A DNA stretch of 38,038 nucleotides from Bacillota bacterium (GTDB lineage Bacteria; Bacillota; GCA-003054495; Carboxydocellales; JAJZSN01), in assembly GCA_021849745.1 (NCBI GenBank), contig JAJZSN010000008.1, forward strand, positions 12,901 through 50,938. Direction: 5' to 3'. The translations under genes and the position numbers were made by a program. This document shows positions 9,215 to 16,810 of the stretch, in pieces. The notes under the pieces were generated by a model. It worked only from the letters and a program-made list of their open reading frames with translations. It made no database searches and was not told where the DNA came from. Within the stretch, counting starts at the first letter, position 1. Every line of letters begins with the position of its first letter.

Positions 9215-10288
9215 TTGCGGAAAATATCCACCCAAAACTTAAAGGCTGGTATGAAGCTAGCTAAAGCTATCTATAGCAGCCGGGGCGGCTTAATAATGCC
9301 TGCCGGCATTGAATTATCTTCAGAATATGTGGATAAGTTAAATACCGCCGGTGTGGGAGAGGTCTACATAGATGATCCGAGGGTTGCAGATCTGGAAATT
9401 ATAGAGCCAATTTCTGAAGTGACTAAGCTTAAAGCAATCCGGTGTCTCAAAGAAAGTTATGTTCTGCTGCAAAAAGGCACAGGCCCCAAAGTGGATTTTG
9501 AGAGCTTACGCCAGGTAGTGAAAGAAATACTGGAAGATGTCAACAGGAATAATCCCAAGGTAGTAAATCTTATTACAATTAAGTCTGACGAAGATTATCT
9601 TTTTGTCCATGCCATCAATGTAACTATTTTAGCGGTGGTTATGGCCAGGCTGGCCGGTTACCAGCAACACTTAATGGATATAGCTTTAGGAGCCTATCTG
9701 AAGGATTTGGGGATGGCCCGGTTAGATCAGCAGGTCATCAATGCGCCCAGGACTTTTACTGGGGATGAAACGGCCATGATACGCCGTCATCCCGAAATAA
9801 GCCTGGAGATAATTCAAGATATGACGGGCCTCAGCGCTTTCACCAAGGCTATTATCATCCAACATCATGAACGCTGCGATGGAACCGGTTATCCCACCGG
9901 TCTTAAAGAGAGCCATATCCACGATTACGCTAAAATAGTAGCCATTGCCGACACCTTTGCGGCGTTAATATCCGACCGGCCCCACAGGGCACGGATCAAA
10001 CCCCATGAGGCCATTGAATTCATGATGAGTGCGGCAGGGTTTGAATTTGACCATAATTTCACCGATTGTTTTTGCAAATGTACTGTTCCCTATCCGGTAG
10101 GGACTATGGTGCAATTAAACAGCGGGGAAAAAGGGGTCGTGGTGGATTTGGGCAAAGGTTTGGCATCCCGTCCGGTAGTTCGGGTCTTTTATGACTCCGG
10201 CGGGCAGGAGGTTAAACCGTGTTATAACTTGAATTTATCCGATGGCCAGTATCAAACTAAGATTATTACTGAAGCGCTGGAGGAATAG
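9215..10288 (+). CDS. HD-GYP domain protein lacking the HD metal pair
   Basis: A 357-residue cytoplasmic protein. An N-terminal region of about 100 residues is typical of c-di-GMP phosphodiesterase-like proteins. An HD-GYP domain follows, and then a C-terminal beta-rich extension (from about 285). GYP elements are well kept: H132, RRHPE with H192, HHERCDGTGYPTGL (217-230) and ADTFAALISDRP. The expected HDxGK motif instead reads K163-D164-L-G-M: the His ligand and the Lys are gone. It may bind rather than cleave c-di-GMP (inference). The TTG start at 9215 has AGGAGG 9 bases upstream. It sits between cheY and cheX. Confidence 0.88.
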   Translation: MRKISTQNLKAGMKLAKAIYSSRGGLIMPAGIELSSEYVDKLNTAGVGEVYIDDPRVADLEIIEPISEVTKLKAIRCLKESYVLLQKGTGPKVDFESLRQVVKEILEDVNRNNPKVVNLITIKSDEDYLFVHAINVTILAVVMARLAGYQQHLMDIALGAYLKDLGMARLDQQVINAPRTFTGDETAMIRRHPEISLEIIQDMTGLSAFTKAIIIQHHERCDGTGYPTGLKESHIHDYAKIVAIADTFAALISDRPHRARIKPHEAIEFMMSAAGFEFDHNFTDCFCKCTVPYPVGTMVQLNSGEKGVVVDLGKGLASRPVVRVFYDSGGQEVKPCYNLNLSDGQYQTKIITEALEE

Positions 10289-10333
10289 CTACCAAGTCTT
10301 GAAGCTTCAAGAGAATAGAGGTTGATAAACCAA

Positions 10334-10801
10334 ATGAAAGTAGAATTTATTTTACCTTTCGTAAAAGGTGCAGTGGATGTTTTAAAAGCAGAAGCCAATG
10401 CTGATGTTGAAAAGGGGACATTGGCCATTGAGGAGTCGTCCGTGACAACCCATGAAGATGTAACGGTCTTGATTGGTGTTACCGGTCAACTTCAGGGAGT
10501 GGTGATGTACTCTTTATCTGAGCGGACAGCAAAAAATCTTGTCTCCACCATGTTAAATGAGAGAATTCCGGTTTTTAATGATATGGTGGAAAGCGCTGTT
10601 GCCGAAATGGGCAACGTTATTTCCGGGATTGCCAGTGCTGAACTGGAAGCGGCGGGTTATGTTTGTAAGATTGCTCCTCCTACTTTGGTTAAGGGTCGCG
10701 GGGTAATTATTTCAACCATAAATATAAAAAGGTTGGTAATTCCCTTGGGAACTCCCCTGGGTGAGCTTAAAATCAGCGTAGCCTTACGGGAATATAGTTA
10801 A
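10334..10801 (+). CDS. cheX: CheX-family CheY-P phosphatase, copy 1
   Basis: A 155-residue CheX-like protein with the catalytic pair E91 and N94 in SAVAEMGNVISGIAS, the helix that inserts into the CheY active site. I chose the ATG at 10334: its product starts MKVEFILPF, which aligns with the start of the second copy (MRAEFINPF). An in-frame TTG at 10322 abuts the GAGG ribosome site too closely. It is clearly paralogous to the next gene (same length, same motif positions), so a tandem duplication with divergence is likely. Confidence 0.9.
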   Translation: MKVEFILPFVKGAVDVLKAEANADVEKGTLAIEESSVTTHEDVTVLIGVTGQLQGVVMYSLSERTAKNLVSTMLNERIPVFNDMVESAVAEMGNVISGIASAELEAAGYVCKIAPPTLVKGRGVIISTINIKRLVIPLGTPLGELKISVALREYS

Positions 10802-10816
10802 GGAGTAGAAGAACGA

Positions 10817-11293
10817 GTGCGAGCAGAATTTATTAACCCTTTTATAACCGCCGCCAGAGAGGTACTTAAGAGTGAAATAAGATCGGAAGTTCAATTGGGC
10901 CAGTTAACCATGGAGCAAAGTGCTTTCCAAAATACCGAAGTCAAGGTTATGATTAGCCTCACCGGGGAACTGGAAGGTATTGTTTTTTACGGGTTAGACA
11001 AAGATACCGCCTGCAATATTACCTCTGCCATGATTGGAGAGAAGGTTTCGCAATTTGACGATATGGTTAATAGCGCTATCGGCGAGATGGGAAATGTTAT
11101 TTGTGGTAGGGCTGGGGGCATCTTCGAGAAGGTTGGCTATAATACCAACATTAGCACCCCTATTGTTTTAATTGGGCAAAATGCCGGAATTACGACATTT
11201 AATTTACAACCAATTCTAGTTTCTTTGGTTACCGATGCAGGGACAATAGTATTATGGGTTTCATTGCGTAAAGCGATTTTGCCCCAAGAATAA
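10817..11293 (+). CDS. cheX: CheX-family CheY-P phosphatase, copy 2
   Basis: A 158-residue paralogue of the preceding protein, with the catalytic pair E90 and N93 in SAIGEMGNVICGRAG intact. It starts at GTG 10817, 11 bases after AGGAG. Both copies keep the active residues, so neither looks like a decayed gene; they may act on different receivers or form heterodimers (inference). It is the last gene of the chemosensory operon and is followed directly by a strong intrinsic terminator. Confidence 0.9.
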   Translation: MRAEFINPFITAAREVLKSEIRSEVQLGQLTMEQSAFQNTEVKVMISLTGELEGIVFYGLDKDTACNITSAMIGEKVSQFDDMVNSAIGEMGNVICGRAGGIFEKVGYNTNISTPIVLIGQNAGITTFNLQPILVSLVTDAGTIVLWVSLRKAILPQE

Positions 11294-11303
11294 CCTGAGA
11301 AGC

Positions 11304-11343
11304 AACCTATTTGCCCATTAGCAAGTAGGTTTTTGTGTTTTTT
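11304..11343 (+). terminator. Intrinsic terminator of the chemosensory operon
   Basis: An 11-bp stem (11304-11314 with 11321-11331, one G-U) with loop CCATTA is followed by TTTGTGTTTTTT. It lies 10 bases after the second cheX stop. Confidence 0.9.
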
Positions 11344-11353
11344 CGTAATGGGA

Positions 11354-11382
11354 GCAGGAATTGGCTACATAGTGTCGAATAA
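11354..11382 (+). promoter_or_regulatory. Sigma-H promoter of the NlpC/P60 gene, with embedded Spo0A box
   Basis: GCAGGAATT (11354-11362), 11 bases, GTCGAATAA (11374-11382): an exact sigma-H consensus match. TGTCGAA (11373-11379) is a perfect Spo0A box on the -10. The predicted start, near 11389, lies just before the riboswitch. Confidence 0.75.
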
Positions 11383-11399
11383 TTTCATAAAATACATAA

Positions 11400-11543
11400 A
11401 AGCCGAATGCATTTTTTGCAACGGGGGAACTAGTGCTTAGATTTTTTTAAGCATTCGAAAGGCCGGACGGTCTTTTAGGGGTGAATTGCGCAAGCATAGG
11501 GAGAATCTTTCCTACCGAACCCGTCAACTAACCTCGTAGGCTT
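11400..11543 (+). ncRNA. c-di-AMP riboswitch (ydaO/yuaA class)
   Basis: Conserved elements of the ydaO/yuaA class are present in order: GCCGAATGC near the 5' end (11402-11410), GGGGTGAATT (11478-11487), and the 3' block ACCGAACCCGTCAACTAACC (11514-11533) followed by CTCGTAGGC. The closing helix P1 can form between AAGCC (11400-11404) and GGCTT (11539-11543). The class binds cyclic di-AMP, usually turns genes off, and often precedes cell-wall hydrolase genes such as the one here. No separate terminator is seen between P1 and the gene; the ribosome site AGGAGGG starts at 11544, touching P1, so control at translation is possible (inference). Confidence 0.9.
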
Positions 11544-11555
11544 AGGAGGGAAGAA

Positions 11556-12173
11556 ATGAAAAAGTTGTTATTTGTGCTGCTGTTACTCTTGGCAATGGTG
11601 TTTTCTATGGTAACTCCTGTATTGGCAGTTTCCAAAACATCCAGCCAACAAACCAAAGAGGGAAAGAAGGTAAGTCAAAAGTCTACAAGTAGTAAGAAAA
11701 AGGTTTTAACTAAAAAGTCGGTCAAAAAGAAACCTTCTAAAAAGGTTATTCTTAGTAGAAAAAAAGGCGTTTCCCGGAGCGGTTCTGTTGCAGACCTGAC
11801 TCCCCCTAAAGAAGTTGATAAATTGATTGCCAATGCCAAGGAATTAATAGGAACCCCTTACAGAAGAGGAGGCACTACTACTGCGGGGTTTGACTGTTCA
11901 GGTTTTACCCAGTATGTCTTTAAATCCGTAGGCATTGATTTACCCCGGACTTCAGAGGCCCAGGCTTCCATTGGGTCGCATCTGAACAAGGAACAATTGA
12001 TTCCCGGGGCCTTGGTTTATTTTAATACTGATGGTTCCGGTATCAGCCACATTGGAATCTATCTAGGGGATAACAAGTTTATCGATTCCTCCAACGGCAA
12101 AGGGGTTGCCATTAACAGCCTCAAAGATAGTTACTGGGGTTCCCGTTACCTCGGCGCCACCCTGGTTAAATAA
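11556..12173 (+). CDS. Secreted NlpC/P60 cell-wall peptidase
   Basis: A 205-residue secreted protein: signal peptide (about residues 1-24, cleavage near VLA), a lysine/serine-rich linker (about 25-75) likely to bind anionic wall polymer, then an NlpC/P60 domain with catalytic Cys114 (FDCSGF) and His165 (SHIGIYLG). The family cleaves peptidoglycan stem peptides. ATG 11556 has AGGAGGG upstream. Control appears dual: a sigma-H promoter and a c-di-AMP riboswitch, joining entry to sporulation with wall/osmotic status. It is monocistronic, with its own terminator. Confidence 0.93.
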   Translation: MKKLLFVLLLLLAMVFSMVTPVLAVSKTSSQQTKEGKKVSQKSTSSKKKVLTKKSVKKKPSKKVILSRKKGVSRSGSVADLTPPKEVDKLIANAKELIGTPYRRGGTTTAGFDCSGFTQYVFKSVGIDLPRTSEAQASIGSHLNKEQLIPGALVYFNTDGSGISHIGIYLGDNKFIDSSNGKGVAINSLKDSYWGSRYLGATLVK

Positions 12174-12187
12174 AGAAAAGACTTTCC

Positions 12188-12216
12188 ACACGTCCTAACT
12201 CAAGGGCGTGTTTTTT
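12188..12216 (+). terminator. Intrinsic terminator after the NlpC/P60 gene
   Basis: Stem ACACGTCC (12188-12195) with GGGCGTGT (12204-12211, one G-U), loop TAACTCAA, T-rich tail. Confidence 0.85.
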
Positions 12217-12228
12217 ATTTAAGCTAAT

Positions 12229-12254
12229 GACTAACGACTAAGGACTAACGACTA
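12229..12254. repeat. Two direct copies of a 12-bp sequence
   Basis: GACTAACGACTA occurs at 12229-12240 and again at 12243-12254, two bases apart. It lies between a terminator and the cyanophycinase gene. Its function is unknown, and it may be simple-sequence drift. Confidence 0.6.
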
Positions 12255-12318
12255 GTATATTTACCAACCAATTGGATAAAATAAAGCTAGGTTGTTAAAA
12301 TTAACCAGGAGAAGTAAA

Positions 12319-13167
12319 ATGCCACAGTACTCGGTTGGAATATTGGTTATCATCGGCGGTGCCGAAGATAAAGAGAATAAATGCCTTATCCTAAAAAGAG
12401 TAACCCAATTAGCTGGAGGGCAAGAGGGCCGCTTGGTATTGATTTCAACGGCTACAGAGAACCCCGAGGAAGTTGGAGAAGAGTATAAAAGGATTTTTCT
12501 GCGGTTGGGATTAAAAAGGGTGATAAACCTTTGCCTTTCCACCAGGGAACAGGCGGAGGAGCAAAAGGCGGTTGAGGAAATCAGAGGGGCGACGGCAATA
12601 TTTTTCACCGGCGGGGATCAGCTAAGGATTACCAGTATCCTGGGGGGGACGGCAGTGGATTTGGCAGTTTACGAAGCCTACAGGCGGGGAACGGTTATTG
12701 CCGGAACCAGCGCCGGGGCTTCGGCCATGAGCAATACCATGATAGTTGAAGGAAATAGTGATGAAGGGCCTAAGCAAAACACCGTGAAAATGGCTCCCGG
12801 CTTGGGGTTGTTGGATCAAGTAGTGATAGATCAGCATTTTGCCCAAAGGGGAAGATTAGGCCGCCTCTTGGCAGCAGTGGCGCAAAACCCCAATATTCTT
12901 GGGATAGGCATTGATGAAGATACCGCCATTGAAGTTAATAAGGGTTTGTTCAGGGTTATCGGATCCCAAACGGTAACAATTATAGATGGTCGCCAAATTC
13001 TTTATACCAATGCGTCTGAGGCTGATCCACGGCAACCCTTGGCTCTTTCCAATGTGACTCTGCATGTCTTACCACCAGGTTATGGATATGATTTGCGTAC
13101 CAGGCAACCATTGCTCTATAAAGTGTCGGATAACGAGGAGGAAAAACCATGCACATCCTGGAAATGA
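12319..13167 (+). CDS. cphB: Cyanophycinase
   Basis: A 282-residue peptidase family S51 enzyme that hydrolyses the storage polymer cyanophycin to beta-Asp-Arg dipeptides. It carries the nucleophile motif GTSAGAS with Ser131, plus FFTGGDQLRI and IDQHFAQRGRLGRLL typical of the family. I chose the ATG at 12319 behind AGGAGAAG; an upstream in-frame start at 12292 lacks a ribosome site. Its last 19 bases overlap cphA, so making and breaking the polymer are encoded together. No convincing promoter was identified in 12217-12318. Confidence 0.93.
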   Translation: MPQYSVGILVIIGGAEDKENKCLILKRVTQLAGGQEGRLVLISTATENPEEVGEEYKRIFLRLGLKRVINLCLSTREQAEEQKAVEEIRGATAIFFTGGDQLRITSILGGTAVDLAVYEAYRRGTVIAGTSAGASAMSNTMIVEGNSDEGPKQNTVKMAPGLGLLDQVVIDQHFAQRGRLGRLLAAVAQNPNILGIGIDEDTAIEVNKGLFRVIGSQTVTIIDGRQILYTNASEADPRQPLALSNVTLHVLPPGYGYDLRTRQPLLYKVSDNEEEKPCTSWK

Positions 13168-15800
13168 AGGCTTTTGAAGGTAGGAATATTTATTGCCACC
13201 GGCCGGTGATTAGAATGAAGCTTGATTTGGCTGATTATTCGGGTATAACTACCAAGGAATTGGGTAATTTTTCCCAGGATTTGTTGGCGGTTCTTCCCCA
13301 ACTACAGGAGCACTATTGTTCCAGGGGGTATTGCGGCGGCTTCGTGGAGAGATTACAAGAGGGTACTTTGCTGGGACATGTGGTTGAGCATGTAGCTTTG
13401 GAATTACAGGCCCTAGCCGGTCATGATGTGATTTATGGTAAGACCATCAAAGTCGGATCTGAAGAGGTATATTATATTATCACCGAGTATCAAGCCAAAG
13501 AAGGGGCTATGATGGCTAACCGGCTGGCGGTTGAACTGGTCAAAGGGGTTTTGCAGTGTCAATGGGTAGATATCCGGGGCATGGTTCAGGAAATCACCCG
13601 TATTACGACCAAAACAGAACTTGGTCCCAGTACCGCAGCTATAGCCAGGGCCGCCAAGGAACGAGGTATCCCCGTTATGCGGCTGGGGGACGGCAGTATG
13701 CTCCAACTGGGCTACGGTAAAAATCTTCAAAAGGTAGGAGCCACCATTACCGGTCAAACCCGCTGCCTGGCGGTGGATATAGCCTGTGACAAAATCCTTA
13801 CCAAAGAAATTCTGGGCGAGATGGGGATACCTGTACCTCCGGGCGGCCTTGCCGGGACGGAAGAAGAGGCGGCGGCCTTAGCGGAGCAAATTGGTTATCC
13901 GGTGGTGGTGAAGCCTTTTAACGGTAATCAAGGCAAAGGGGTATCTTTAAATTTGACCAACTCCGTGGAAGTGAGAAAAGCTTATCAATTGGCCGCAGAG
14001 TTAAGCAATAAAATTATTATTGAAAAATACATTCCCGGTCGTCATTACCGGGTATTAGTGGTGGGTGACCGAGTGGTGGCTGTCTCTGAGAGAATCCCCG
14101 CCATGGTGGTTGGTGATGGGTTACATACCATTAATCAACTCATTGAATTAGTCAATGAAGACCCATTAAGAGGCGAGGGCCATGAGAAACCTCTAACCAA
14201 GATTAAGATAGACCCGGTGGTGATTATCAACCTGGCGCGGAAAGGCTTATCTCTCGATGATATTCCGCCCGCCGGGGTACAAATATTTCTCCGGGAAAAT
14301 GCTAACCTTAGCACCGGAGGAACCGCTATTGATGTAACCGATTTGATTCATCCCACGAATGTCCAGTTGGCCTTGAGGGCCGTGAAGCTGATAGGCCTGG
14401 ATGTGGCTGGGGTGGATCTGGTAACCCAGGATATTAGACGACCCATTACCGGCGCCAACGGGGCCATTATTGAGGTAAACGCAGCACCGGGGATCCGGAT
14501 GCACCATTATCCCAGCGGCGGACAGAGTCGGGACGCAGGTAAGGCCATTGTTGACTTTCTCTTTCCTGAGGGGGTTGAGGCCCGGATTCCTATCGTGGCT
14601 GTTACCGGAACCAATGGTAAGACCACTGTTACCAGAATGCTTAACCACATTCTTACCCAGCAGGGGAAGGTGGTAGGCATGACTACCACCGACGGAATCT
14701 ATATCAATAACCTCAAGATTGTCCAAGGTGACTGCAGCGGCCCTCAAAGCGCCAAAGCAGTGCTGAGGGATTCCACTGTGGAAGTGGCGGTACTGGAGAC
14801 GGCCCGGGGGGGTATCCTACGAAGCGGATTGGGTTATGACTCCAGTGATGTAGGCATTATCACCAATATCTCAGATGACCACTTGGGACAGGATGGCATA
14901 GAAACCCTGGACGAGCTGGCCATGGTGAAAGCCCTGGCAGGTGAAGCGGTACACCGGCAGGGGACGGTGGTCTTGAATGCTGATGACCCTACAGTAGTAG
15001 ATTTAACCAAGCGGTTCAAGAGTAAGATAATTTATTTCAGCAGAGAATCAGAAAATATAGCGATTAGAAGGCATCTAGGAGCCGGCGGACAAGCAGTGAT
15101 GGTGAGGAACGGGATTATGATTATGGCCCGGGGTAACCGGGTCCAAAGGATAATAGCCGTAAAAAATATTCCTGCGGCCCTTGGCGGAATTGCTGGACAT
15201 AATCTTGAAAACGCCATGGCTGCTGCAGCGGGGGCGTTGGCTTTGGGCTTATCAGTGAACCAGGTGCGAGAAGGATTAGCCAGCTTTACCTCTAACCAAT
15301 GTAATCCAGGCCGCCTTAATCTGCTGGAAATTGCCGGAGTGAAGATAATTCTGGATTATGGTCATAATCTGGCCGGCTACAGGGCGGTTATCACCATGCT
15401 GCACAAAGTGAAGAAAGGTCGCCTGACGGGGGTCATCGGTGTACCCGGTGATCGTACAAATGAAAGCATCATTAAAATTGGTCAACTGGCAGGTAAGGGT
15501 TTTTCCAGGTTGTATGTTAAAGAAGACCGGGATTTGCGGGGCAGAGCCCCCGGTGAGGCAGGAGCCCTTCTTTGTGGAGGGGCCTTGGAGGGAGGTATCA
15601 CTCCGGAGCGAGTTACTTACATCCCCGATGAGGGGCAAGCCATTAAAGAAGCCCTAATTAATGCGGAACCCGGTGACACGGTGGCGGTGTTTTACGAGAA
15701 TTTGGAGGCGGCAATCCAAGCTATTAAGGAGTTTCAGGTCATGGCCGAAGACTGTGCAGTCCGAACCTCTGCCGGTTTGGGCGAAGAAAATATCAGCTAA
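13149..15800 (+). CDS. cphA: Cyanophycin synthetase
   Basis: An 883-residue protein of the size usual for CphA. Order: N-terminal domain (1 to about 160); ATP-grasp domain (about 210-470) with PVVVKPFNGNQGKGV, adding Asp; Mur-ligase-like domain with P-loop VTGTNGKTT (Lys491) and DHLGQDG, adding Arg. It makes multi-L-arginyl-poly-L-aspartate, a nitrogen and carbon reserve. ATG 13149 follows GAGGAGG and overlaps the end of cphB. A reserve polymer next to sporulation genes fits storage use during starvation or spore formation (inference). It is likely cotranscribed with cphB. Confidence 0.95.
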   Translation: MHILEMKAFEGRNIYCHRPVIRMKLDLADYSGITTKELGNFSQDLLAVLPQLQEHYCSRGYCGGFVERLQEGTLLGHVVEHVALELQALAGHDVIYGKTIKVGSEEVYYIITEYQAKEGAMMANRLAVELVKGVLQCQWVDIRGMVQEITRITTKTELGPSTAAIARAAKERGIPVMRLGDGSMLQLGYGKNLQKVGATITGQTRCLAVDIACDKILTKEILGEMGIPVPPGGLAGTEEEAAALAEQIGYPVVVKPFNGNQGKGVSLNLTNSVEVRKAYQLAAELSNKIIIEKYIPGRHYRVLVVGDRVVAVSERIPAMVVGDGLHTINQLIELVNEDPLRGEGHEKPLTKIKIDPVVIINLARKGLSLDDIPPAGVQIFLRENANLSTGGTAIDVTDLIHPTNVQLALRAVKLIGLDVAGVDLVTQDIRRPITGANGAIIEVNAAPGIRMHHYPSGGQSRDAGKAIVDFLFPEGVEARIPIVAVTGTNGKTTVTRMLNHILTQQGKVVGMTTTDGIYINNLKIVQGDCSGPQSAKAVLRDSTVEVAVLETARGGILRSGLGYDSSDVGIITNISDDHLGQDGIETLDELAMVKALAGEAVHRQGTVVLNADDPTVVDLTKRFKSKIIYFSRESENIAIRRHLGAGGQAVMVRNGIMIMARGNRVQRIIAVKNIPAALGGIAGHNLENAMAAAAGALALGLSVNQVREGLASFTSNQCNPGRLNLLEIAGVKIILDYGHNLAGYRAVITMLHKVKKGRLTGVIGVPGDRTNESIIKIGQLAGKGFSRLYVKEDRDLRGRAPGEAGALLCGGALEGGITPERVTYIPDEGQAIKEALINAEPGDTVAVFYENLEAAIQAIKEFQVMAEDCAVRTSAGLGEENIS

Positions 15801-15875
15801 CCGGCAGGAATTTGGCTGGTGATGTTCGAACTTTGTTGGGTGAACACGAAAACCAACAAGGGAGAGGTAATTATC

Positions 15876-16721
15876 ATGGAGATAACCATAAAAGCCAGGG
15901 CCAAGATAAATCTGACCCTGGATGTAGTGGGCCGTTTGCCTGACGGATACCATGAAGTTGAGATGGTGATGCAGGCCCTGGAATTGCATGATACTTTGAC
16001 TTTGCGTAGTCAAGAGGAGGGTATCGCCATAGCCTGTGACCATCCCCAGGTGCCTACCGGGGAAGGGAACCTGGTATACCGCTGTGCCAGGGCGCTGCAG
16101 CAGGCAACAGGCATAGACCGGGGAGTACATATTACCATCGATAAAAGGCTTCCGGTGGCTGCCGGGTTGGCCGGGGGCTCCAGTAACGGGGCGGCGGCCC
16201 TGATAGGTCTGAACAAGCTATGGAATTTAGGCCTGACTAGGGAGCAACTGATGGAAATCGGAGTTACTTTGGGGGCGGACATCCCTTTCTGTATCCTGGG
16301 CGGTACCGCTTTAGCCAAAGGAAAAGGGGAAAAGCTAACCCCCCTTCAGGGTATCAAAGGCCTGCCGGTGGTACTGGTTAACCCGCCCATGGGAGTTTCC
16401 ACCGCCGAAGTCTATAAAAATTTTGACGGAGCCAAAGTATCCCACCGCCCTAATATCCGGGCCATGATAGATGCTTTGGCTTCCGGTGATTGCCGGGGTG
16501 TGGTTGATAACCTGGGTAATGTATTGGAGACTGTAACCCTGGAGATGCACCCGGAGATAGCTATCATCAAGGTTGAGCTTTTGGCGGCGGGAGCCCTTGG
16601 GGTATTAATGTCGGGCAGCGGGCCTACGGTATTTGCGATAACCACTTCCCAGGAAGAGGGAGCTAAAATTGCTCAACGCCTGACGCATCGAGGAGCGGTT
16701 TTTGTGACCTCGACAAGCTAA
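15876..16721 (+). CDS. ispE: 4-diphosphocytidyl-2-C-methyl-D-erythritol kinase
   Basis: A 281-residue GHMP kinase of the MEP isoprenoid pathway; it phosphorylates CDP-ME at the 2-hydroxyl. Landmarks: AKINLTLDVVGRLPDGYHEV at the N-terminus, ATP-binding PVAAGLAGGSSNGAAAL, and C-terminal LMSGSGPTVFAI. I chose the ATG at 15876 with GGGAGAGG (about 15860-15867) upstream instead of earlier in-frame starts that lack a ribosome site. It opens the conserved ispE - gntR - purR - spoVG block. A GCAGGAATT at 15804 resembles a sigma-H -35 but has a poor -10. Confidence 0.95.
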   Translation: MEITIKARAKINLTLDVVGRLPDGYHEVEMVMQALELHDTLTLRSQEEGIAIACDHPQVPTGEGNLVYRCARALQQATGIDRGVHITIDKRLPVAAGLAGGSSNGAAALIGLNKLWNLGLTREQLMEIGVTLGADIPFCILGGTALAKGKGEKLTPLQGIKGLPVVLVNPPMGVSTAEVYKNFDGAKVSHRPNIRAMIDALASGDCRGVVDNLGNVLETVTLEMHPEIAIIKVELLAAGALGVLMSGSGPTVFAITTSQEEGAKIAQRLTHRGAVFVTSTS

Positions 16722-16734
16722 AACGACAGCCATA

Positions 16735-16763
16735 TTGCAGGAAAGGTAAAAAAATAGTAAAAT
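16735..16763 (+). promoter_or_regulatory. Sigma-A-like promoter of the gntR-ridA group
   Basis: TTGCAG (16735-16740), a 17-base spacer and TAAAAT (16758-16763): 5 of 6 at -10 and 4 of 6 at -35. It lies just after ispE. Confidence 0.5.
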
Positions 16764-16810
16764 AGTTTTATATGCCAAAATATGCTTGGGCACGAAGGAG
16801 TGTTGGCTCA

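Noticed and set aside
15804..15833. Sigma-H-like site before ispE (GCAGGAATT at 15804)
   Set aside because: The -35 is perfect but the best -10 (TTCGAACTT) deviates at two fixed positions; kept only as a note.
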